Assembly (NCBI GenBank): GCA_965178125.1
Contig: OZ237767.1
Location: forward strand, 1 to 64,000
DNA from: Bilabrum cf. latius
Taxonomy: Eukaryota; Bigyra: Bicosoecida; Bigyra; Bicosoecida
Direction of reading: 5' to 3'
Length of the DNA stretch: 64,000 bases
The notes beneath the pieces were generated by a model, which did not search any database, had not been told where the DNA came from, and saw only the letters and a list, made by a program, of their open reading frames with translations. How positions within the stretch are numbered: the stretch's first letter is position 1; each line of letters starts with the position of its first letter. Shown piece by piece: positions 1 to 12,007 of the stretch. The position numbers and the translations under genes were made by a program.

Positions 1-977
1 ACCCTAACCCTAACCCTAACCCTAACCCCTAACCCTAACCCTAACCCCTAACCCTAACCCTAACCCTAACCTAACCCTAACCCTAACCCTAACCCTAACC
101 CTAACCCTAACCCTAACCCTAACCCTAACCCTAACCCTAACCCTAACCCTAACCCTAACCCTAACCCTAACCCTAACCCTAACCCTAACCCTAACCCTAA
201 CCCTAACCCTAACCCTAACCCTAACCCTAACCCTAACCCTAACCCTAACCCTAACCCTAACCCTAACCCTAACCCTAACCCTAACCCTAACCCTAACCCT
301 AACCCTAACCCTAACCCTAACCCTAACCCTAACCCTAACCCTAACCCTAACCCTAACCCTAACCCTAACCCTAACCCTAACCCTAACCCTAACCCTAACC
401 CTAACCCTAACCCTAACCCTAACCCTAACCCTAACCCTAACCCTAACCCTAACCCTAACCCTAACCCTAACCCTAACCCTAACCCTAACCCTAACCCTAA
501 CCCTAACCCTAACCCTAACCCTAACCCTAACCCTAACCCTAACCCTAACCCTAACCCTAACCCTAACCCTAACCCTAACCCTAACCCTAACCCTAACCCT
601 AACCCTAACCCTAACCCTAACCCTAACCCTAACCCTAACCCTAACCCTAACCCTAACCCTAACCCTAACCCTAACCCTAACCCTAACCCTAACCCTAACC
701 CTAACCCTAACCCTAACCCTAACCCTAACCCTAACCCTAACCCTAACCCTAACCCTAACCCTAACCCTAACCCTAACCCTAACCCTAACCCTAACCCTAA
801 CCCTAACCCTAACCCTAACCCTAACCCTAACCCTAACCCTAACCCTAACCCTAACCCTAACCCTAACCCTAACCCTAACCCTAACCCTAACCCTAACCCT
901 AACCCTAACCCTAACCCTAACCCCTAACCCTAACCCTAACCCTAACCCTAACCCTAACCCTAACCCTAACCCTAACC
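1..977. repeat. Terminal telomere, (CCCTAA)n
   Basis: An almost uninterrupted CCCTAA hexamer array, TTAGGG on the other strand, with the C-rich strand reading inward. That is the orientation expected at a left chromosome end. The outermost ~80 bases and the stretch near 921-931 contain variants with an extra C (CCCCTAA). The array stops abruptly at CCGGCGCCGCC, inside a subtelomeric unit. The open frames of alternating Arg-Val or Gly-Leu here are translations of the repeat, not genes. Confidence 0.98.
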
Positions 978-1508
978 GGCGCCGCCGAGGGGCTAACAGG
1001 GCACATGAGCAATGCATTCCACGTTGTTGGCCACAGGGAACAACCAAATACACGCATGCACAGTCCAATCGATCCACATACAACCCAAACAGGCCCGCTC
1101 ACACAGCCCCTGAGTAGCCGCCCTCACGCCCATGTGCCAACCCTATACCTCCGCGTATCTCGCTTAATATTGAGAAATCGACCCTAGACAAAATTTTTAC
1201 GGATATCTACGCATCGAGACGCGTCGGGTGGGGCCTGACAATATCGACTCCGGATCGACCCCTTGGGGAAACCGCTCGCACAAGCCATTTCAAGCCGCCT
1301 GCGGAACCGGCGCCGCCGAGGGGCTAACAGGGCACATGAGCAATGCATTCCACGTTGTTGGCCACAGGGAACAACCACATACACACATGCACAGTCCAAT
1401 CGATCCACATACAACCCAAACAGGCCCGCTCACACAGCCCCTGAGTAGCCGCCCTCACGCCCATGTGCCAACCCTATACCTCCGCGTATCTCGCTTAATA
1501 TTGAGAAA
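978..1508. repeat. Subtelomeric 331-bp units, distal copies
   Basis: One truncated copy (978-1177) joined directly to the telomere and one complete copy (1178-1508) of the 331-bp unit that is amplified at 7058-12000. I set the unit start at TCGACCCTAGAC. The ~60-95 codon open frames on both strands recur in every copy and look like by-products of the repeat. They have no start context or family resemblance. Confidence 0.93.
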
Positions 1509-1946
1509 TCGACCCTAGACAAAATTTTTACGGATATCTACGCATCGAGACGCGTCGGGTGGGGCCTGACAATATCGACTCCGGATCGACCCCTTGGGGA
1601 AACCGCTCGCACAAGCCATTTCAAGCCGCCTGCGGAACCGGCGCCGCCGAGGGGCTAACAGGGCACATGAGCAATGCATTCCACGTTGTTGGCCACAGGG
1701 AACAACCACATACACGCATGCACAGTCCAATCGATCCACATACAACCCAAACAGGCACCTGAAATTTGACGGTCGGATGGTGACCCTTGACCGCCTCATA
1801 TCTCACTTAATATTGAGAAATCGACCCTAGACAAAATTATTACGGATATCTACACATCAAGGGCTATCTAAATATATATAATGTGCGGCGGTTTATTTTT
1901 TGGTCAAAAAAAGGGCGTGCCCCGATCCTAACATGACCCCCAGATA
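1509..1946. repeat. 312-bp end unit plus AT-rich linker
   Basis: A variant unit in which the usual tail is replaced by a segment starting GCACCTGAAATTTGACGG, giving a 312-bp spacing (1509-1820). It is followed by a ~126-bp linker containing CTAAATATATATAATG, then the interstitial telomere. The same end-unit/linker/telomere order recurs three more times, at 8713, 9976 and 11570. The linker also encodes the apparent C-terminus of the minus-strand gene at 1840-3962. Confidence 0.9.
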
Positions 1947-3962
1947 CCCTAACCCTAACCCTAACCCTAACCCTAACCCTAACCCTAACCCTAACCCTAA
2001 CCCCTAAACCCCCTAAAAAAGCGCACTTGCCGAGCACCGGGTCCTCATTCCAAGCGGACCGCGGGCATTGGCTGGCCTTCGACAGCTGCTTGAGCGCCTC
2101 AGCGATCAGGAACGATGGCGAGCTGATTGGAACGGCCTGCAAGTCCGCGCGGGCGTCGTGCTCCTCCTCCTCGGACAGGAAGCTGCGAACTGCCACTGCA
2201 TGGGCCGCACTGCTTCCACCAGAAAGCGGGTCCGCGGCGCCGAGGCTGAGGGACATCAGCACATGGTGGGCCCGCGAGACGTTCTGAAGCTTCTCCTTCT
2301 TGCGCACGCTGTGCACGGCCAAGCGAAGCAGGAAGAGTCCCGCGACGGCCTCCAGAGCGCGACCGAATGCGTACAGGATCCCCTGCGACACGACGTCGGC
2401 CTCCATGCCGTTAGGCTTCCAGCCGTCGCTGCAGCTGGACAGCCACCGCCCCTCGTCGAGCTCCTTGCCGGCGCCCACGGATGGCTGCGAGTAGTCCCGA
2501 CCGAACATCACGTGACTACCGGCACCGCGCGGCACCATGGCGGTCACGATGGCATCTCCGAGCCTCAGCACCGGCAGACTGATGTCAACCTGCTCCAGGG
2601 GCCTCTTCTGCAGCTTGGGAAGGTCCTCATCGCCCTCGATAGCCTGCAGCACGCTCGATGAGGGGGGTAGCAGGCCGCGGAGGCGAGCCAGGTAGTTCTC
2701 ATGGTCCTCGCCTTCCGCTTTCTCCAAGGTATCCATGTCGCTGCACCAGAACATTTGGTCTCCGCTGGGGCCAACCCACACGCCCTCCAGGCCGGGGCGC
2801 GTGTCCTCGAAGTGGTATTCGAAGTCCGCCTCGTCTCGGCCGTCCTTTGGCACGGGGGAGTTCAGCAGCGTGGCCACGCTGAAGCGCTTCGCGATGCCTT
2901 TCCCATCGCAGTGGATCCTCTGCTTCTCCACTTGCTCCCTCGGGCTGAGGATCTGCAGATACTTCCGGTCCATCCTGCACCCAACGGTTCCCATTGCCGC
3001 ACCCGCCCCGCCCGCGGCCCCGCCCGCCGGTACCACCACGGCATCTCGCACTCCAACGGCGACGTCAGCTACTTGGAAGCGGACGGCCTCACGAGGCTCG
3101 TGCATGGTGAGCCGATCCAGCTGCCGCCCCAGGATGGCTTGCAGCGAGTGGTCACGGCCTCCCGGCCCGCCGCACGGCAGCATGGCCAGGGCAGACACCG
3201 TCAGGTGCGCATCCAGCATGAAGCCCCTGGTGCTCTCCAGCCCTCCTGTTGCGTCTGCGGACGCATCGTAGCCGTCCTGGGGCCTCTCGTGCTGGGGCTT
3301 GTCGTCCACCAGTGGCTGAATCCTCTCGAGCGGGTCAGGTCCTCCCTCTACCGCGAGTGCGGGGCCGTACGATGGGACGAAGCGTCGCAGCTGCCGTACC
3401 AGCGTCTGCTCGATGGCACTGGCACCTTCTACCCGAGACACGGACAGAAGCCCAAGAAGCCCAGGCCCCACTTGCGCCCGGCTTGCCGCTACTTCGGCCG
3501 CATCTCCCGACACGATGCGGTCAGCCTCTCGCAGCGCGACCTCCAGGTGCTCCAGGTGGCGAAGGTGCTCTGCTTCAGTCAGCACCGTGCTGACCCCTAC
3601 GGGTGGAATGGCATCAGCACCATGCTTCTCCAAGCAAGTCTCTGCCAGGTCACGGCTTGCAGGGTCTTGAATCTGCGCGCATTCGAAGGCACGTAGGGAA
3701 GAAAGAGTGCGTGCTGTGGCGGCTGAGCTCCCGGGGTATCGGCACCAGCTGCCCTGTTCATGCTCACCCGGTTCAGAATGGCAGGCATGCCCGCTGGCTG
3801 AAGGGCACCAAGGTCGGTCGGCTAGCTGTGCACTGCCTCCTGCATGGCCTGCCATGCCTGCAGGAGCTGGCCAGTCTCCTCGGCATACAGCTGGAGGTTC
3901 CAGTCCGCAGGGTCGATCGGAGCCTCGCCATTGGCACCTGCTCCAGGTGCCGGGTCATTCAT
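1840..3962 (-). CDS. Unrecognised 675-aa protein running into telomere repeat
   Basis: I do not recognise this protein. Exon 1 is 3768-3962 (ATG at 3962) and exon 2 is 1840-3672. They join across a 95-nt GT-AG intron (GTGAGC...GCGCAG, phase 0), which links an open first exon to a ~600-codon open second exon. One in-frame TAG (3822-3824) lies in exon 1. The protein has an alpha-helical N-terminus, a Gly/Ala-rich middle and a soluble C-terminal half with many acidic and aromatic residues. The frame then crosses the interstitial telomere, giving a run of alternating Arg-Val, passes one more TAG at 1864-1866 and meets TAA at 1840. The last ~55 residues therefore come from subtelomeric DNA, and the original 3' end has probably been lost. 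It may be a truncated gene. No UAG-free alternative explains both exons. Confidence 0.55.
1947..2020. repeat. Interstitial telomere array 1
   Basis: About ten CCCTAA repeats in the same orientation as the chromosome end, decaying into CCCCTAAACCCCCTAAAAAAGCG where unique sequence begins. The junction resembles the one at the inner end of the last array (near 12475-12497). Confidence 0.93.
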
Positions 3963-5328
3963 CCTGCGGTCGCAAGGAGTAGCATTGGTAGGAGAAAGCT
4001 AGAGTCCACAGCGGGAGACAAACAGAACGCAGCGCTCCATACATGCGGATGGTGCGGTGGGCGGCAGTGGGGGGCAGTGGGGGAGCTTGGCGGGACGGGT
4101 CGAGAACGCTCCCGCGGCACTAGCAACGTAGCAGACATGCGACAATACATGCAGCAGACACTAACACCACCCTGCAGTGCACCCTGCAGCACACTGCAGG
4201 ATAGGAGCCTGGGAAGGCCCCGCAGCGCGGGGCCCACCCGGCGAGCACCTCCACACCGGTGCAGCAAGCCAGACACACATCGTCAGGGAACAAGGGGCGG
4301 CTGCCTTTGCCTCCAAGGGCCACAAGAACACATTGCATGGTCGGGCACCCGCCCCCGTCGCCTCCCGGGGCCGCGCGCACCCCCGTCTGGAGGGCTGGTG
4401 CCGACCGGCCGGAATTTGGGTGCACGAGGCCTGGTCCAGGGCCGGAGAACCATGGCACAGGGGTAATAGTACTCCAATGAGCATCAGTTAGGCATGACAT
4501 CCAACAGGGGCACGGCGCACGGTGCACTCATCACACCCCTCCCCCGCAAAACGGCTCCGGACGGCCACGCAGCCGGCCCGCTGTCGGACGCGAGACGCTC
4601 ATTTTTCAAACCCACAAAAAAGAACTCACGTGAGAATTATAGCGAACAGTTGTATTCAATGATGTCTAAAATAGACTTTGGGAGCCTGCGATTGAAAATT
4701 GTCCGCGGTAACATGGCGAAAATTGGCCCAACGTGCTGGGTGCGCCGGACAGCTGGAATGGATTCGCCCTGTGCGCGCACTATCCTGCGCGCAAACTGCC
4801 ATGCAGCCGCGCGTCTATAGTTGCATTGTTGTCTCACGTTTTGATTGCAACGCGCGCCGCGGCGATTTTCTTTTCCTGCGGGGCGCAATTTGGTGATTTG
4901 TCTGGGAGCGAGGTGCGTCTGCTGACATGACCTTATGATCGTTGCAATGCGCGAGCTTTGTGACTTCCGACCTTGCCAGATGTATGCAATATTACTATTT
5001 AAGTACACACGAATGCCTGGTTGTCTCACTGTGGCCTTTGTCCGAGCTGAAATGAGGGCATCCCTCCCAACTGCAATTGGTGGTGGCTGGAAAGTGCACG
5101 CTACTGCAAATCTGGTTTGCTTGTGCGACAACGATCGGTTGCAACTTGAGATGCCCGGTTGCAACCTATGTTGCATCGAATAGTGGCATGTTTCCTGATT
5201 GGAATGGACCCCTTGGTGCCATATCGAATGGTTGGTCCAGTGCTGTGTCTGCGCACGGCAGCTGCATGCGGTGCCGCCCTCCCACCGCAGCCACAACCTA
5301 TCTTGCTCGATCTAACATTGCGCAGGCC
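3963..5328. other. Gene-free stretch between divergent genes
   Basis: About 1.4 kb between the starts of a minus-strand and a plus-strand gene. I see no convincing coding frame, although the downstream gene's frame stays open from about 5077 and an ATG at 5188 could be its start. The stretch contains several TTGCAA-type hexamers (for example 4802-4855 and 5100-5180). It probably holds both promoters. Confidence 0.5.
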
Positions 5329-6948
5329 ATGCAGCCCAAGCACAACGAGATCTCCCAGACCATTGTGGACATCATCTTCAAGAAGCCGAGGGCAAACGCT
5401 GCCAAGACCCTGGTGGTCACACTGCACGGCTTCTTGAAGGGGACGGGCTGCGTGCTTGCGCCTGCAGAAGACGTGCGTGGCCGTGTTCAGGAGCACGTTC
5501 AGGCCGTGCTGGAGGACATGGAGGTCGACGTGAAGACCAAGGACAAACCGACAACTGATGCTGTCACCGACGCTTTCGCCAGCCGCGGAGGAGTGGAGGA
5601 CGGCGTCGCCAACTTCTTGTAGGCAGTCGCGGAGGCATGCGAAGATGACTGGAAGTTGACCAGAATTCGATGGCTGGCAAATGGGCGGACGGCACTGGCA
5701 TAGCGGAAGGTGCATGACATCTCCGGGTGGATCGTGAAAATGGCAAGGCGTCAAGGCAGCCGTTCCGAGGACAACGCCATGCTGGCAATCTTGCAGGAAG
5801 TCTTTGGGTCAGAGGATATGCAGACCTCCTGGTTCAACACCGAGGCCGACATGATGCCTGGAATCGTGGCTGTACCCCTACCAGGACCAGTTGGACGTCA
5901 CAAGGCCTACAGCGGCTCGGAAGTGGCCAAGGGCTCGGCTGGCCCGGCTCGAGGACGCTCAGCGGGACGATCATCGAGCAAGCAGCGGCGTGGTTCGCGC
6001 TCTAAGGCTAGCCGAGCGCACCACCTTGCTCTGCTCAGGCACGTTGCAGAGGAGAAGGACGAGGACGCATCCGACGTCGGCACCGATGATGACGGTGACT
6101 CAGGTGGGATAGCAGCAGCAGCCAAGTCCAACCGCTCTGCAGCTCGTCACAAGGGGAAGGCTCCTCGACGCACGGGCGCTGCATCGGGTGCAGGCAGGGG
6201 CACGGGAAGTGCCTCATCCTACGACCAGCAGGATGGAAGTGGGAGCGACAGTGAGGATGAGCACGATGGTGAGGCGGCTCCCAGTGACAACGACTCCGGG
6301 AACGACGAGGAGGGATCTGATTTCGACGAAGAGAAGGCAGAGGAGGAGGCGGAGATGCATGCATCAGGTATGCAGAGCCGCAAAGGGCGCTCGAATGGTC
6401 GCCTAAGAGCTCGTCGCGGGAAATCCCAGGCCCCAGCCCCGGCCCCAGCACCACCAGCACTACAAGCTGCGGCAGGAGCTGCAGGTCCAGCACCAGCACC
6501 ACCAGCACCTCAAGCTGCTGCAGGAGCCGCAGGTCCAGCACCAGCACCGCCAGCACCTCAAGCTGCTGCAGGAGCCGCAGGTCCAGCACCAGCACCGCCA
6601 GCACCTCAAGCTGCTGCAGGAGCTGCAGGTCAAGCACCAGTCCCGCCAGCACCTCAAGCTGATGCAGGAGCTGCAGGTCAAGCACCAGTCCCGCCAGCAC
6701 CTCAAGCTGCGGCCGTAGGTGCAGCCCCGATCACCGTGTCGGAGGTCCAAAAGTACAAGGACAACTCCAAGAGGATCGGGAAGCAGAAGCGCAAAGCTGG
6801 AAACCAGGTCCGGCTGTGCGATGTCCGTGAAGGCGAGAATGCAGACTGGCTACTGGAACGCTTGGAGCAGCGCATGGCCTACATCTCAGGAGTCCTGGAT
6901 GCCCGCCAAGCGGCCGCAGCAGCAGAAGCCGAAGAGGGGGAGCATTGA
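5329..6948 (+). CDS. Unrecognised subtelomeric protein with Ala/Pro repeat
   Basis: A 539-residue reading from ATG 5329 to TGA 6946-6948 with two in-frame TAGs (5620-5622 and 5701-5703). An ATG at 5188 in the same frame is an alternative start. Residues 1-210 look globular. Residues ~215-360 are Ser/Gly/Asp/Glu-rich with basic patches. Then come about six copies of a 16-residue block of the type APAPPAPQAAAGAAGP, and a C-terminal basic/coiled segment with KRIGKQKRKAGNQ. The charge pattern suggests a nuclear protein, but that is inference only. It is isolated between two subtelomeric repeat regions, so copy number may vary between strains. Confidence 0.6.
6425..6716 (+). repeat. In-frame 48-bp minisatellite
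   Basis: About six tandem copies of a 48-bp block (GCACCAGCACCACCAGCACC... then Ala/Gly codons) inside the preceding gene. The length is a multiple of three, so copy-number change preserves the frame. Confidence 0.85.
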
Positions 6949-7015
6949 AATGCACAAATTCAAGACTATCCTCATTGTCACGCAAACCATGCATATCACT
7001 AGCGCACTCCACACA

Positions 7016-8712
7016 GCCAACCCTATACCTCCGCGTATCTCGCTTAATATTGAGAAATCGACCCTAGACAAAATTTTTACGGATATCTACGCATCGAGAC
7101 GCGTCGGATGGGGCCTGACAATATCGACTCCGGATCGACCCCTTGGGGAAACCGCTCGCACAAGCCATTTCAAGCCGCCTGCGGAACCGGCGCCGCCGAG
7201 GGGCTGACAGGGCACACGAGCGGTGCATTCCACGTTGTTGGCCACAGAGAACAACCACATACACGCATGCACAGTCCAATCGATCCACATACAACCCAAA
7301 CAGGCCCGCTCACACAGCCCCTGAGTAGCCGCCCTCACGCCCATGTGCCAACCCTATACCTCCGCGTATCTCGCTAAATATTGAAAAATCGACCCTAGAC
7401 AAAATTATTACGGATATCTACGCATCGAGACGCGTCGGATGGGGCCTGACAATATCGACTCCGGATCGACCCCTTGGGGAAACCGCTCGCACAAGCCATT
7501 TCAAGCCGCCTGCGGAACCGGCGCCGCCGAGGGGCTGACAGGGCACACGAGCGGTGCATTCCACGTTGTTGGCCACAGGAAACAACCACATACACGCATG
7601 CACAGTCCAATCGATCCACATACAACCCAAACAGGCCCACTCACACAGCCCCTGAGTAGCCGCCCTCACGCCCATGTGCCAACCCTATACCTCCGCGTAT
7701 CTCGCTTAATATTGAGAAATCGACCCTAGACAAAATTTTTACGGATATCTACGCATCGAGACGCGTCGGATGGGGCCTGACAATATCGACTCCGGATCGA
7801 CCCCTTGGGGAAACCGCTCGCACAAGCCATTTCAAGCCGCCTGCGGAACCGGCGCCGCCGAGGGGCTGACAGGGCACACGAGCGGTGCATTCCACGTTGT
7901 TGGCCACAGGAAACAACCACATACACGCATGCACAGTCCAATCGATCCACATACAACCCAAACAGGCCCACTCACACAGCCCCTGAGTAGCCGCCCTCAC
8001 GCCCATGTGCCAACCCTATACCTCCGCGTATCTCGCTTAATATTGAGAAATCGACCCTAGACAAAATTATTACGGATATCTACGCATCGAGACGCGTCGG
8101 ATGGGGCCTGACAATATCGACTCCGGATCGACCCCTTGGGGAAACCGCTCGCACAAGCCATTTCAAGCCGCCTGCGGAACCGGCGCCGCCGAGGGGCTGA
8201 CAGGGCACACGAGCGGTGCATTCCACGTTGTTGGCCACAGGAAACAACCACATACACGCATGCACAGTCCAATCGATCCACATACAACCCAAACAGGCCC
8301 ACTCACACAGCCCCTGAGTAGCCGCCCTCACGCCCATGTGCCAACCCTATACCTCCGCGTATCTCGCTTAATATTGAGAAATCGACCCTAGACAAAATTT
8401 TTACGGATATCTACGCATCGAGACGCGTCGGATGGGGCCTGACAATATCGACTCCGGATCGACCCCTTGGGGAAACCGCTCGCACAAGCCATTTCAAGCC
8501 GCCTGCGGAACCGGCGCCGCCGAGGGGCTGACAGGGCACACGAGCGGTGCATTCCACGTTGTTGGCCACAGGAAACAACCACATACATACATGCATGGTC
8601 CAATCGATCCACATACAACCCAAACAGGCCCACTCACACAGCCCCTGAGTAGCCGCCCTCACGCCCATGTGCCAACCCTATACCTCCGCGTATCTCGCTT
8701 AATATTGAAAAA
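7016..8712. repeat. Five tandem 331-bp subtelomeric units
   Basis: A partial unit tail (7016-7057) followed by complete units starting at 7058, 7389, 7720, 8051 and 8382. Copies differ by only a few substitutions. Relative to the distal copies at 978-1508 they share fixed differences such as GAGCGGTGCATT versus GAGCAATGCATT, so the inner and outer arrays have diverged as groups. Confidence 0.95.
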
Positions 8713-9150
8713 TCGACCCTAGACAAAAATTTTACGGATATCTACGCATCGAGACGCGTCGGATGGGGCCTGACAATATCGACTCCGGATCGACCCCTTG
8801 GGGAAACTGCTCGCACAAGCCATTTCAAGCCGCCTGCGGAACCGGCGCCGCCGAGGGGCTGATAGGGCACACGAGCGGTGCATTCCACGTTGTTGGCCAC
8901 AGGGAACAACCACATACACGCATGCACAGTCCAATCGATCCACATACAACCCAAATAGGCACCTGAAATTTGACGGTCGGATGGTGACCCTTGACCGCCT
9001 CATATCTCACTTAATATTGAGAAATCGACCCTAGACAAAATTTTTAAGGATATCTACACATCAAGGGCTATCTAAATATATATAATGTGCGGCGGTTTAT
9101 TTTTTGGTCAATAAAAGGGCGTGCCCCGATCCTAACATGACCCCCAGATA
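8713..9150. repeat. 312-bp end unit plus linker, module 2
   Basis: End-unit variant (8713-9024) and AT-rich linker (9025-9150) with CTAAATATATATAATG, closing the five-unit array and leading into an interstitial telomere. Confidence 0.93.
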
Positions 9151-9313
9151 CCCTAACCCTAACCCTAACCCTAACCCTAACCCTAACCCTAACCCTAACC
9201 CTAACCCTAACCCTAACCCTAACCCTAACCCTAACCCTAACCCTAACCCTAACCCTAACCCTAACCCTAACCCTAACCCTAACCCTAACCCTAACCCTAA
9301 CCCTAACCCTAAA
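9151..9313. repeat. Interstitial telomere array 2
   Basis: About 27 perfect CCCTAA repeats in terminal orientation, passing straight into a 331-bp unit through CCCTAAATCGACCC. Confidence 0.97.
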
Positions 9314-10413
9314 TCGACCCTAGACAAAATTTTTACGGATATCTACGCATCGAGACGCGTCGGATGGGGCCTGACAATATCGACTCCGGATCGACCCCTT
9401 GGGGAAACCGCTCGCACAAGCCATTTCAAGCCGCCTGCGGAACCGGCGCCGCCGAGGGGCTGACAGGGCACACGAGCGGTGCATTCCACGTTGATGGCCA
9501 CAGGGAACAACCACATACACGCATGCACAGTCCAATCGATCCACATACAACCCAAACAGGCCCACTCACACAGCCCCTGAGTAGCCGCCCTCACGCCCAT
9601 GTGCCAACCCTATACCTCCGCGTATCTCGCTTAATATTGAAAAATCGACCCTAGACAAAATTTTTACGGATATCTACGCATCGAGACGCGTCGGATGGGG
9701 CCTGACAATATCGACTCCGGATCGACCCCTTGGGGAAACCGCTCGCACAAGCCATTTCAAGCCGCCTGCGGAACCGGCGCCGCCGAGGGGCTGATAGGGC
9801 ACACGAGCGGTGCATTCCACGTTGTTGGCCACAGGGAACAACCACATACACGCATGCACAGTCCAATCGATCCACATACAACCCAAACAGGCCCACTCAC
9901 ACAGCCCCTGAGTAGCCGCCCTCACGCCCATGTGCCAACCCTATACCTCCACGTATCTCGCTTAATATTGAAAAATCGACCCTAGACAAAATTTTTACGG
10001 ATATCTACGCATCGAGACGCGTCGGATGGGGCCTGACAATATCGACTCCGGATCGACCCCTTGGGGAAACCGCTCGCACAAGCCATTTCAAGCCGCCTGC
10101 GGAACCGGCGCCGCCGAGGGGCTGATAGGGCACACGAGCGGTGCATTCCACGTTGTTGGCCACAGGGAACAACCACATACACGCATGCACAGTCCAATCG
10201 ATCCACATACAACCCAAACAGGCACCTGAAATTTGACGGTCGGATGGTGACCCTTGACCGCCTCATATCTCACTTAATATTGAGAAATCGACCCTAGACT
10301 AAATTTTTACGGATATCTACACATCAAGGGCTATCTAAATATATATAATGTGCGGCGTTTTATTTTTTGGTCAAAAAAAGGGCGTGCCCCGATCCTAACA
10401 TGACCCCCAGATA
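9314..10413. repeat. Subtelomeric module 3 (2 x 331 bp + end unit + linker)
   Basis: Units start at 9314 and 9645, the 312-bp end unit at 9976 and the linker at 10288. This stretch matches 10908-12007 almost base for base at an offset of 1594, including shared private variants (CACGTTGATGGC in the first unit, CTCCACGTATC in the second). It is a recent segmental duplication. Confidence 0.95.
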
Positions 10414-10576
10414 CCCTAACCCTAACCCTAACCCTAACCCTAACCCTAACCCTAACCCTAACCCTAACCCTAACCCTAACCCTAACCCTAACCCAAACCC
10501 TAACCCTAACCCTAACCCTAACCCTAACCCTAACCCTAACCCTAACCCTAACCCTAACCCTAACCCTAACCCTAAA
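10414..10576. repeat. Interstitial telomere array 3
   Basis: About 27 CCCTAA repeats with one variant (CCCAAA near 10493-10498), in terminal orientation, fused directly to the next 331-bp unit. Confidence 0.97.
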
Positions 10577-12007
10577 TCGACCCTAGACAAAATTTTTACG
10601 GATATCTACGCATCGAGACGCGTCGGATGGGGCCTGACAATATCGACTCCGGATCGACCCCTTGGGGAAACCGCTCGCACAAGCCATTTCAAGCCGCCTG
10701 CGGAACCGGCGCCGCCGAGGGGCTGACAGGGCACACGAGCGGTGCATTCCACGTTGTTGGCCACAGGGAACAACCACATACACGCATGCACAGTCCAATC
10801 GATCCACATACAACCCAAACAGGCCCACTCACACAGCCCCTGAGTAGCCGCCCTCACGCCCATGTGCCAACCCTATACCTCCGCGTATCTCGCTTAATAT
10901 TGAGAAATCGACCCTAGACAAAATTTTTACGGATATCTACGCATCGAGACGCGTCGGATGGGGCCTGACAATATCGACTCCGGATCGACCCCTTGGGGAA
11001 ACCGCTCGCACAAGCCATTTCAAGCCGCCTGCGGAACCGGCGCCGCCGAGGGGCTGACAGGGCACACGAGCGGTGCATTCCACGTTGATGGCCACAGGGA
11101 ACAACCACATACACGCATGCACAGTCCAATCGATCCACATACAACCCAAACAGGCCCACTCACACAGCCCCTGAGTAGCCGCCCTCACGCCCATGTGCCA
11201 ACCCTATACCTCCGCGTATCTCGCTTAATATTGAAAAATCGACCCTAGACAAAATTTTTACGGATATCTACGCATCGAGACGCGTCGGATGGGGCCTGAC
11301 AATATCGACTCCGGATCGACCCCTTGGGGAAACCGCTCGCACAAGCCATTTCAAGCCGCCTGCGGAACCGGCGCCGCCGAGGGGCTGATAGGGCACACGA
11401 GCGGTGCATTCCACGTTGTTGGCCACAGGGAACAACCACATACACGCATGCACAGTCCAATCGATCCACATACAACCCAAACAGGCCCACTCACACAGCC
11501 CCTGAGTAGCCGCCCTCACGCCCATGTGCCAACCCTATACCTCCACGTATCTCGCTTAATATTGAAAAATCGACCCTAGACAAAATTTTTACGGATATCT
11601 ACGCATCGAGACGCGTCGGATGGGGCCTGACAATATCGACTCCGGATCGACCCCTTGGGGAAACCGCTCGCACAAGCCATTTCAAGCCGCCTGCGGAACC
11701 GGCGCCGCCGAGGGGCTGATAGGGCACACGAGCGGTGCATTCCACGTTGTTGGCCACAGGGAACAACCACATACACGCATGCACAGTCCAATCGATCCAC
11801 ATACAACCCAAACAGGCACCTGAAATTTGACGGTCGGATGGTGACCCTTGACCGCCTCATATCTCACTTAATATTGAGAAATCGACCCTAGACTAAATTT
11901 TTACGGATATCTACACATCAAGGGCTATCTAAATATATATAATGTGCGGCGTTTCATTTTTTGGTCAAAAAAAGGGCGTGCCCCGATCCTAACATGACCC
12001 CCAGATA
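10577..12007. repeat. Subtelomeric module 4 (3 x 331 bp + end unit + linker)
   Basis: Units start at 10577, 10908 and 11239, the end unit at 11570 and the linker at 11882. It is the longer partner of the 1594-bp duplication, with one extra unit at its distal end. Confidence 0.95.

Noticed and set aside
22-1102. Open frames of Arg-Val, Gly-Leu or Pro-Asn repeats over telomeric DNA here and at 9097-12470
   Set aside because: They are direct translations of CCCTAA/TTAGGG in different frames; no gene.
7064-11891. About forty 61-96 codon ORFs on both strands, repeated every 331 bp
   Set aside because: They recur only because the unit recurs, overlap on opposite strands and resemble no protein family.
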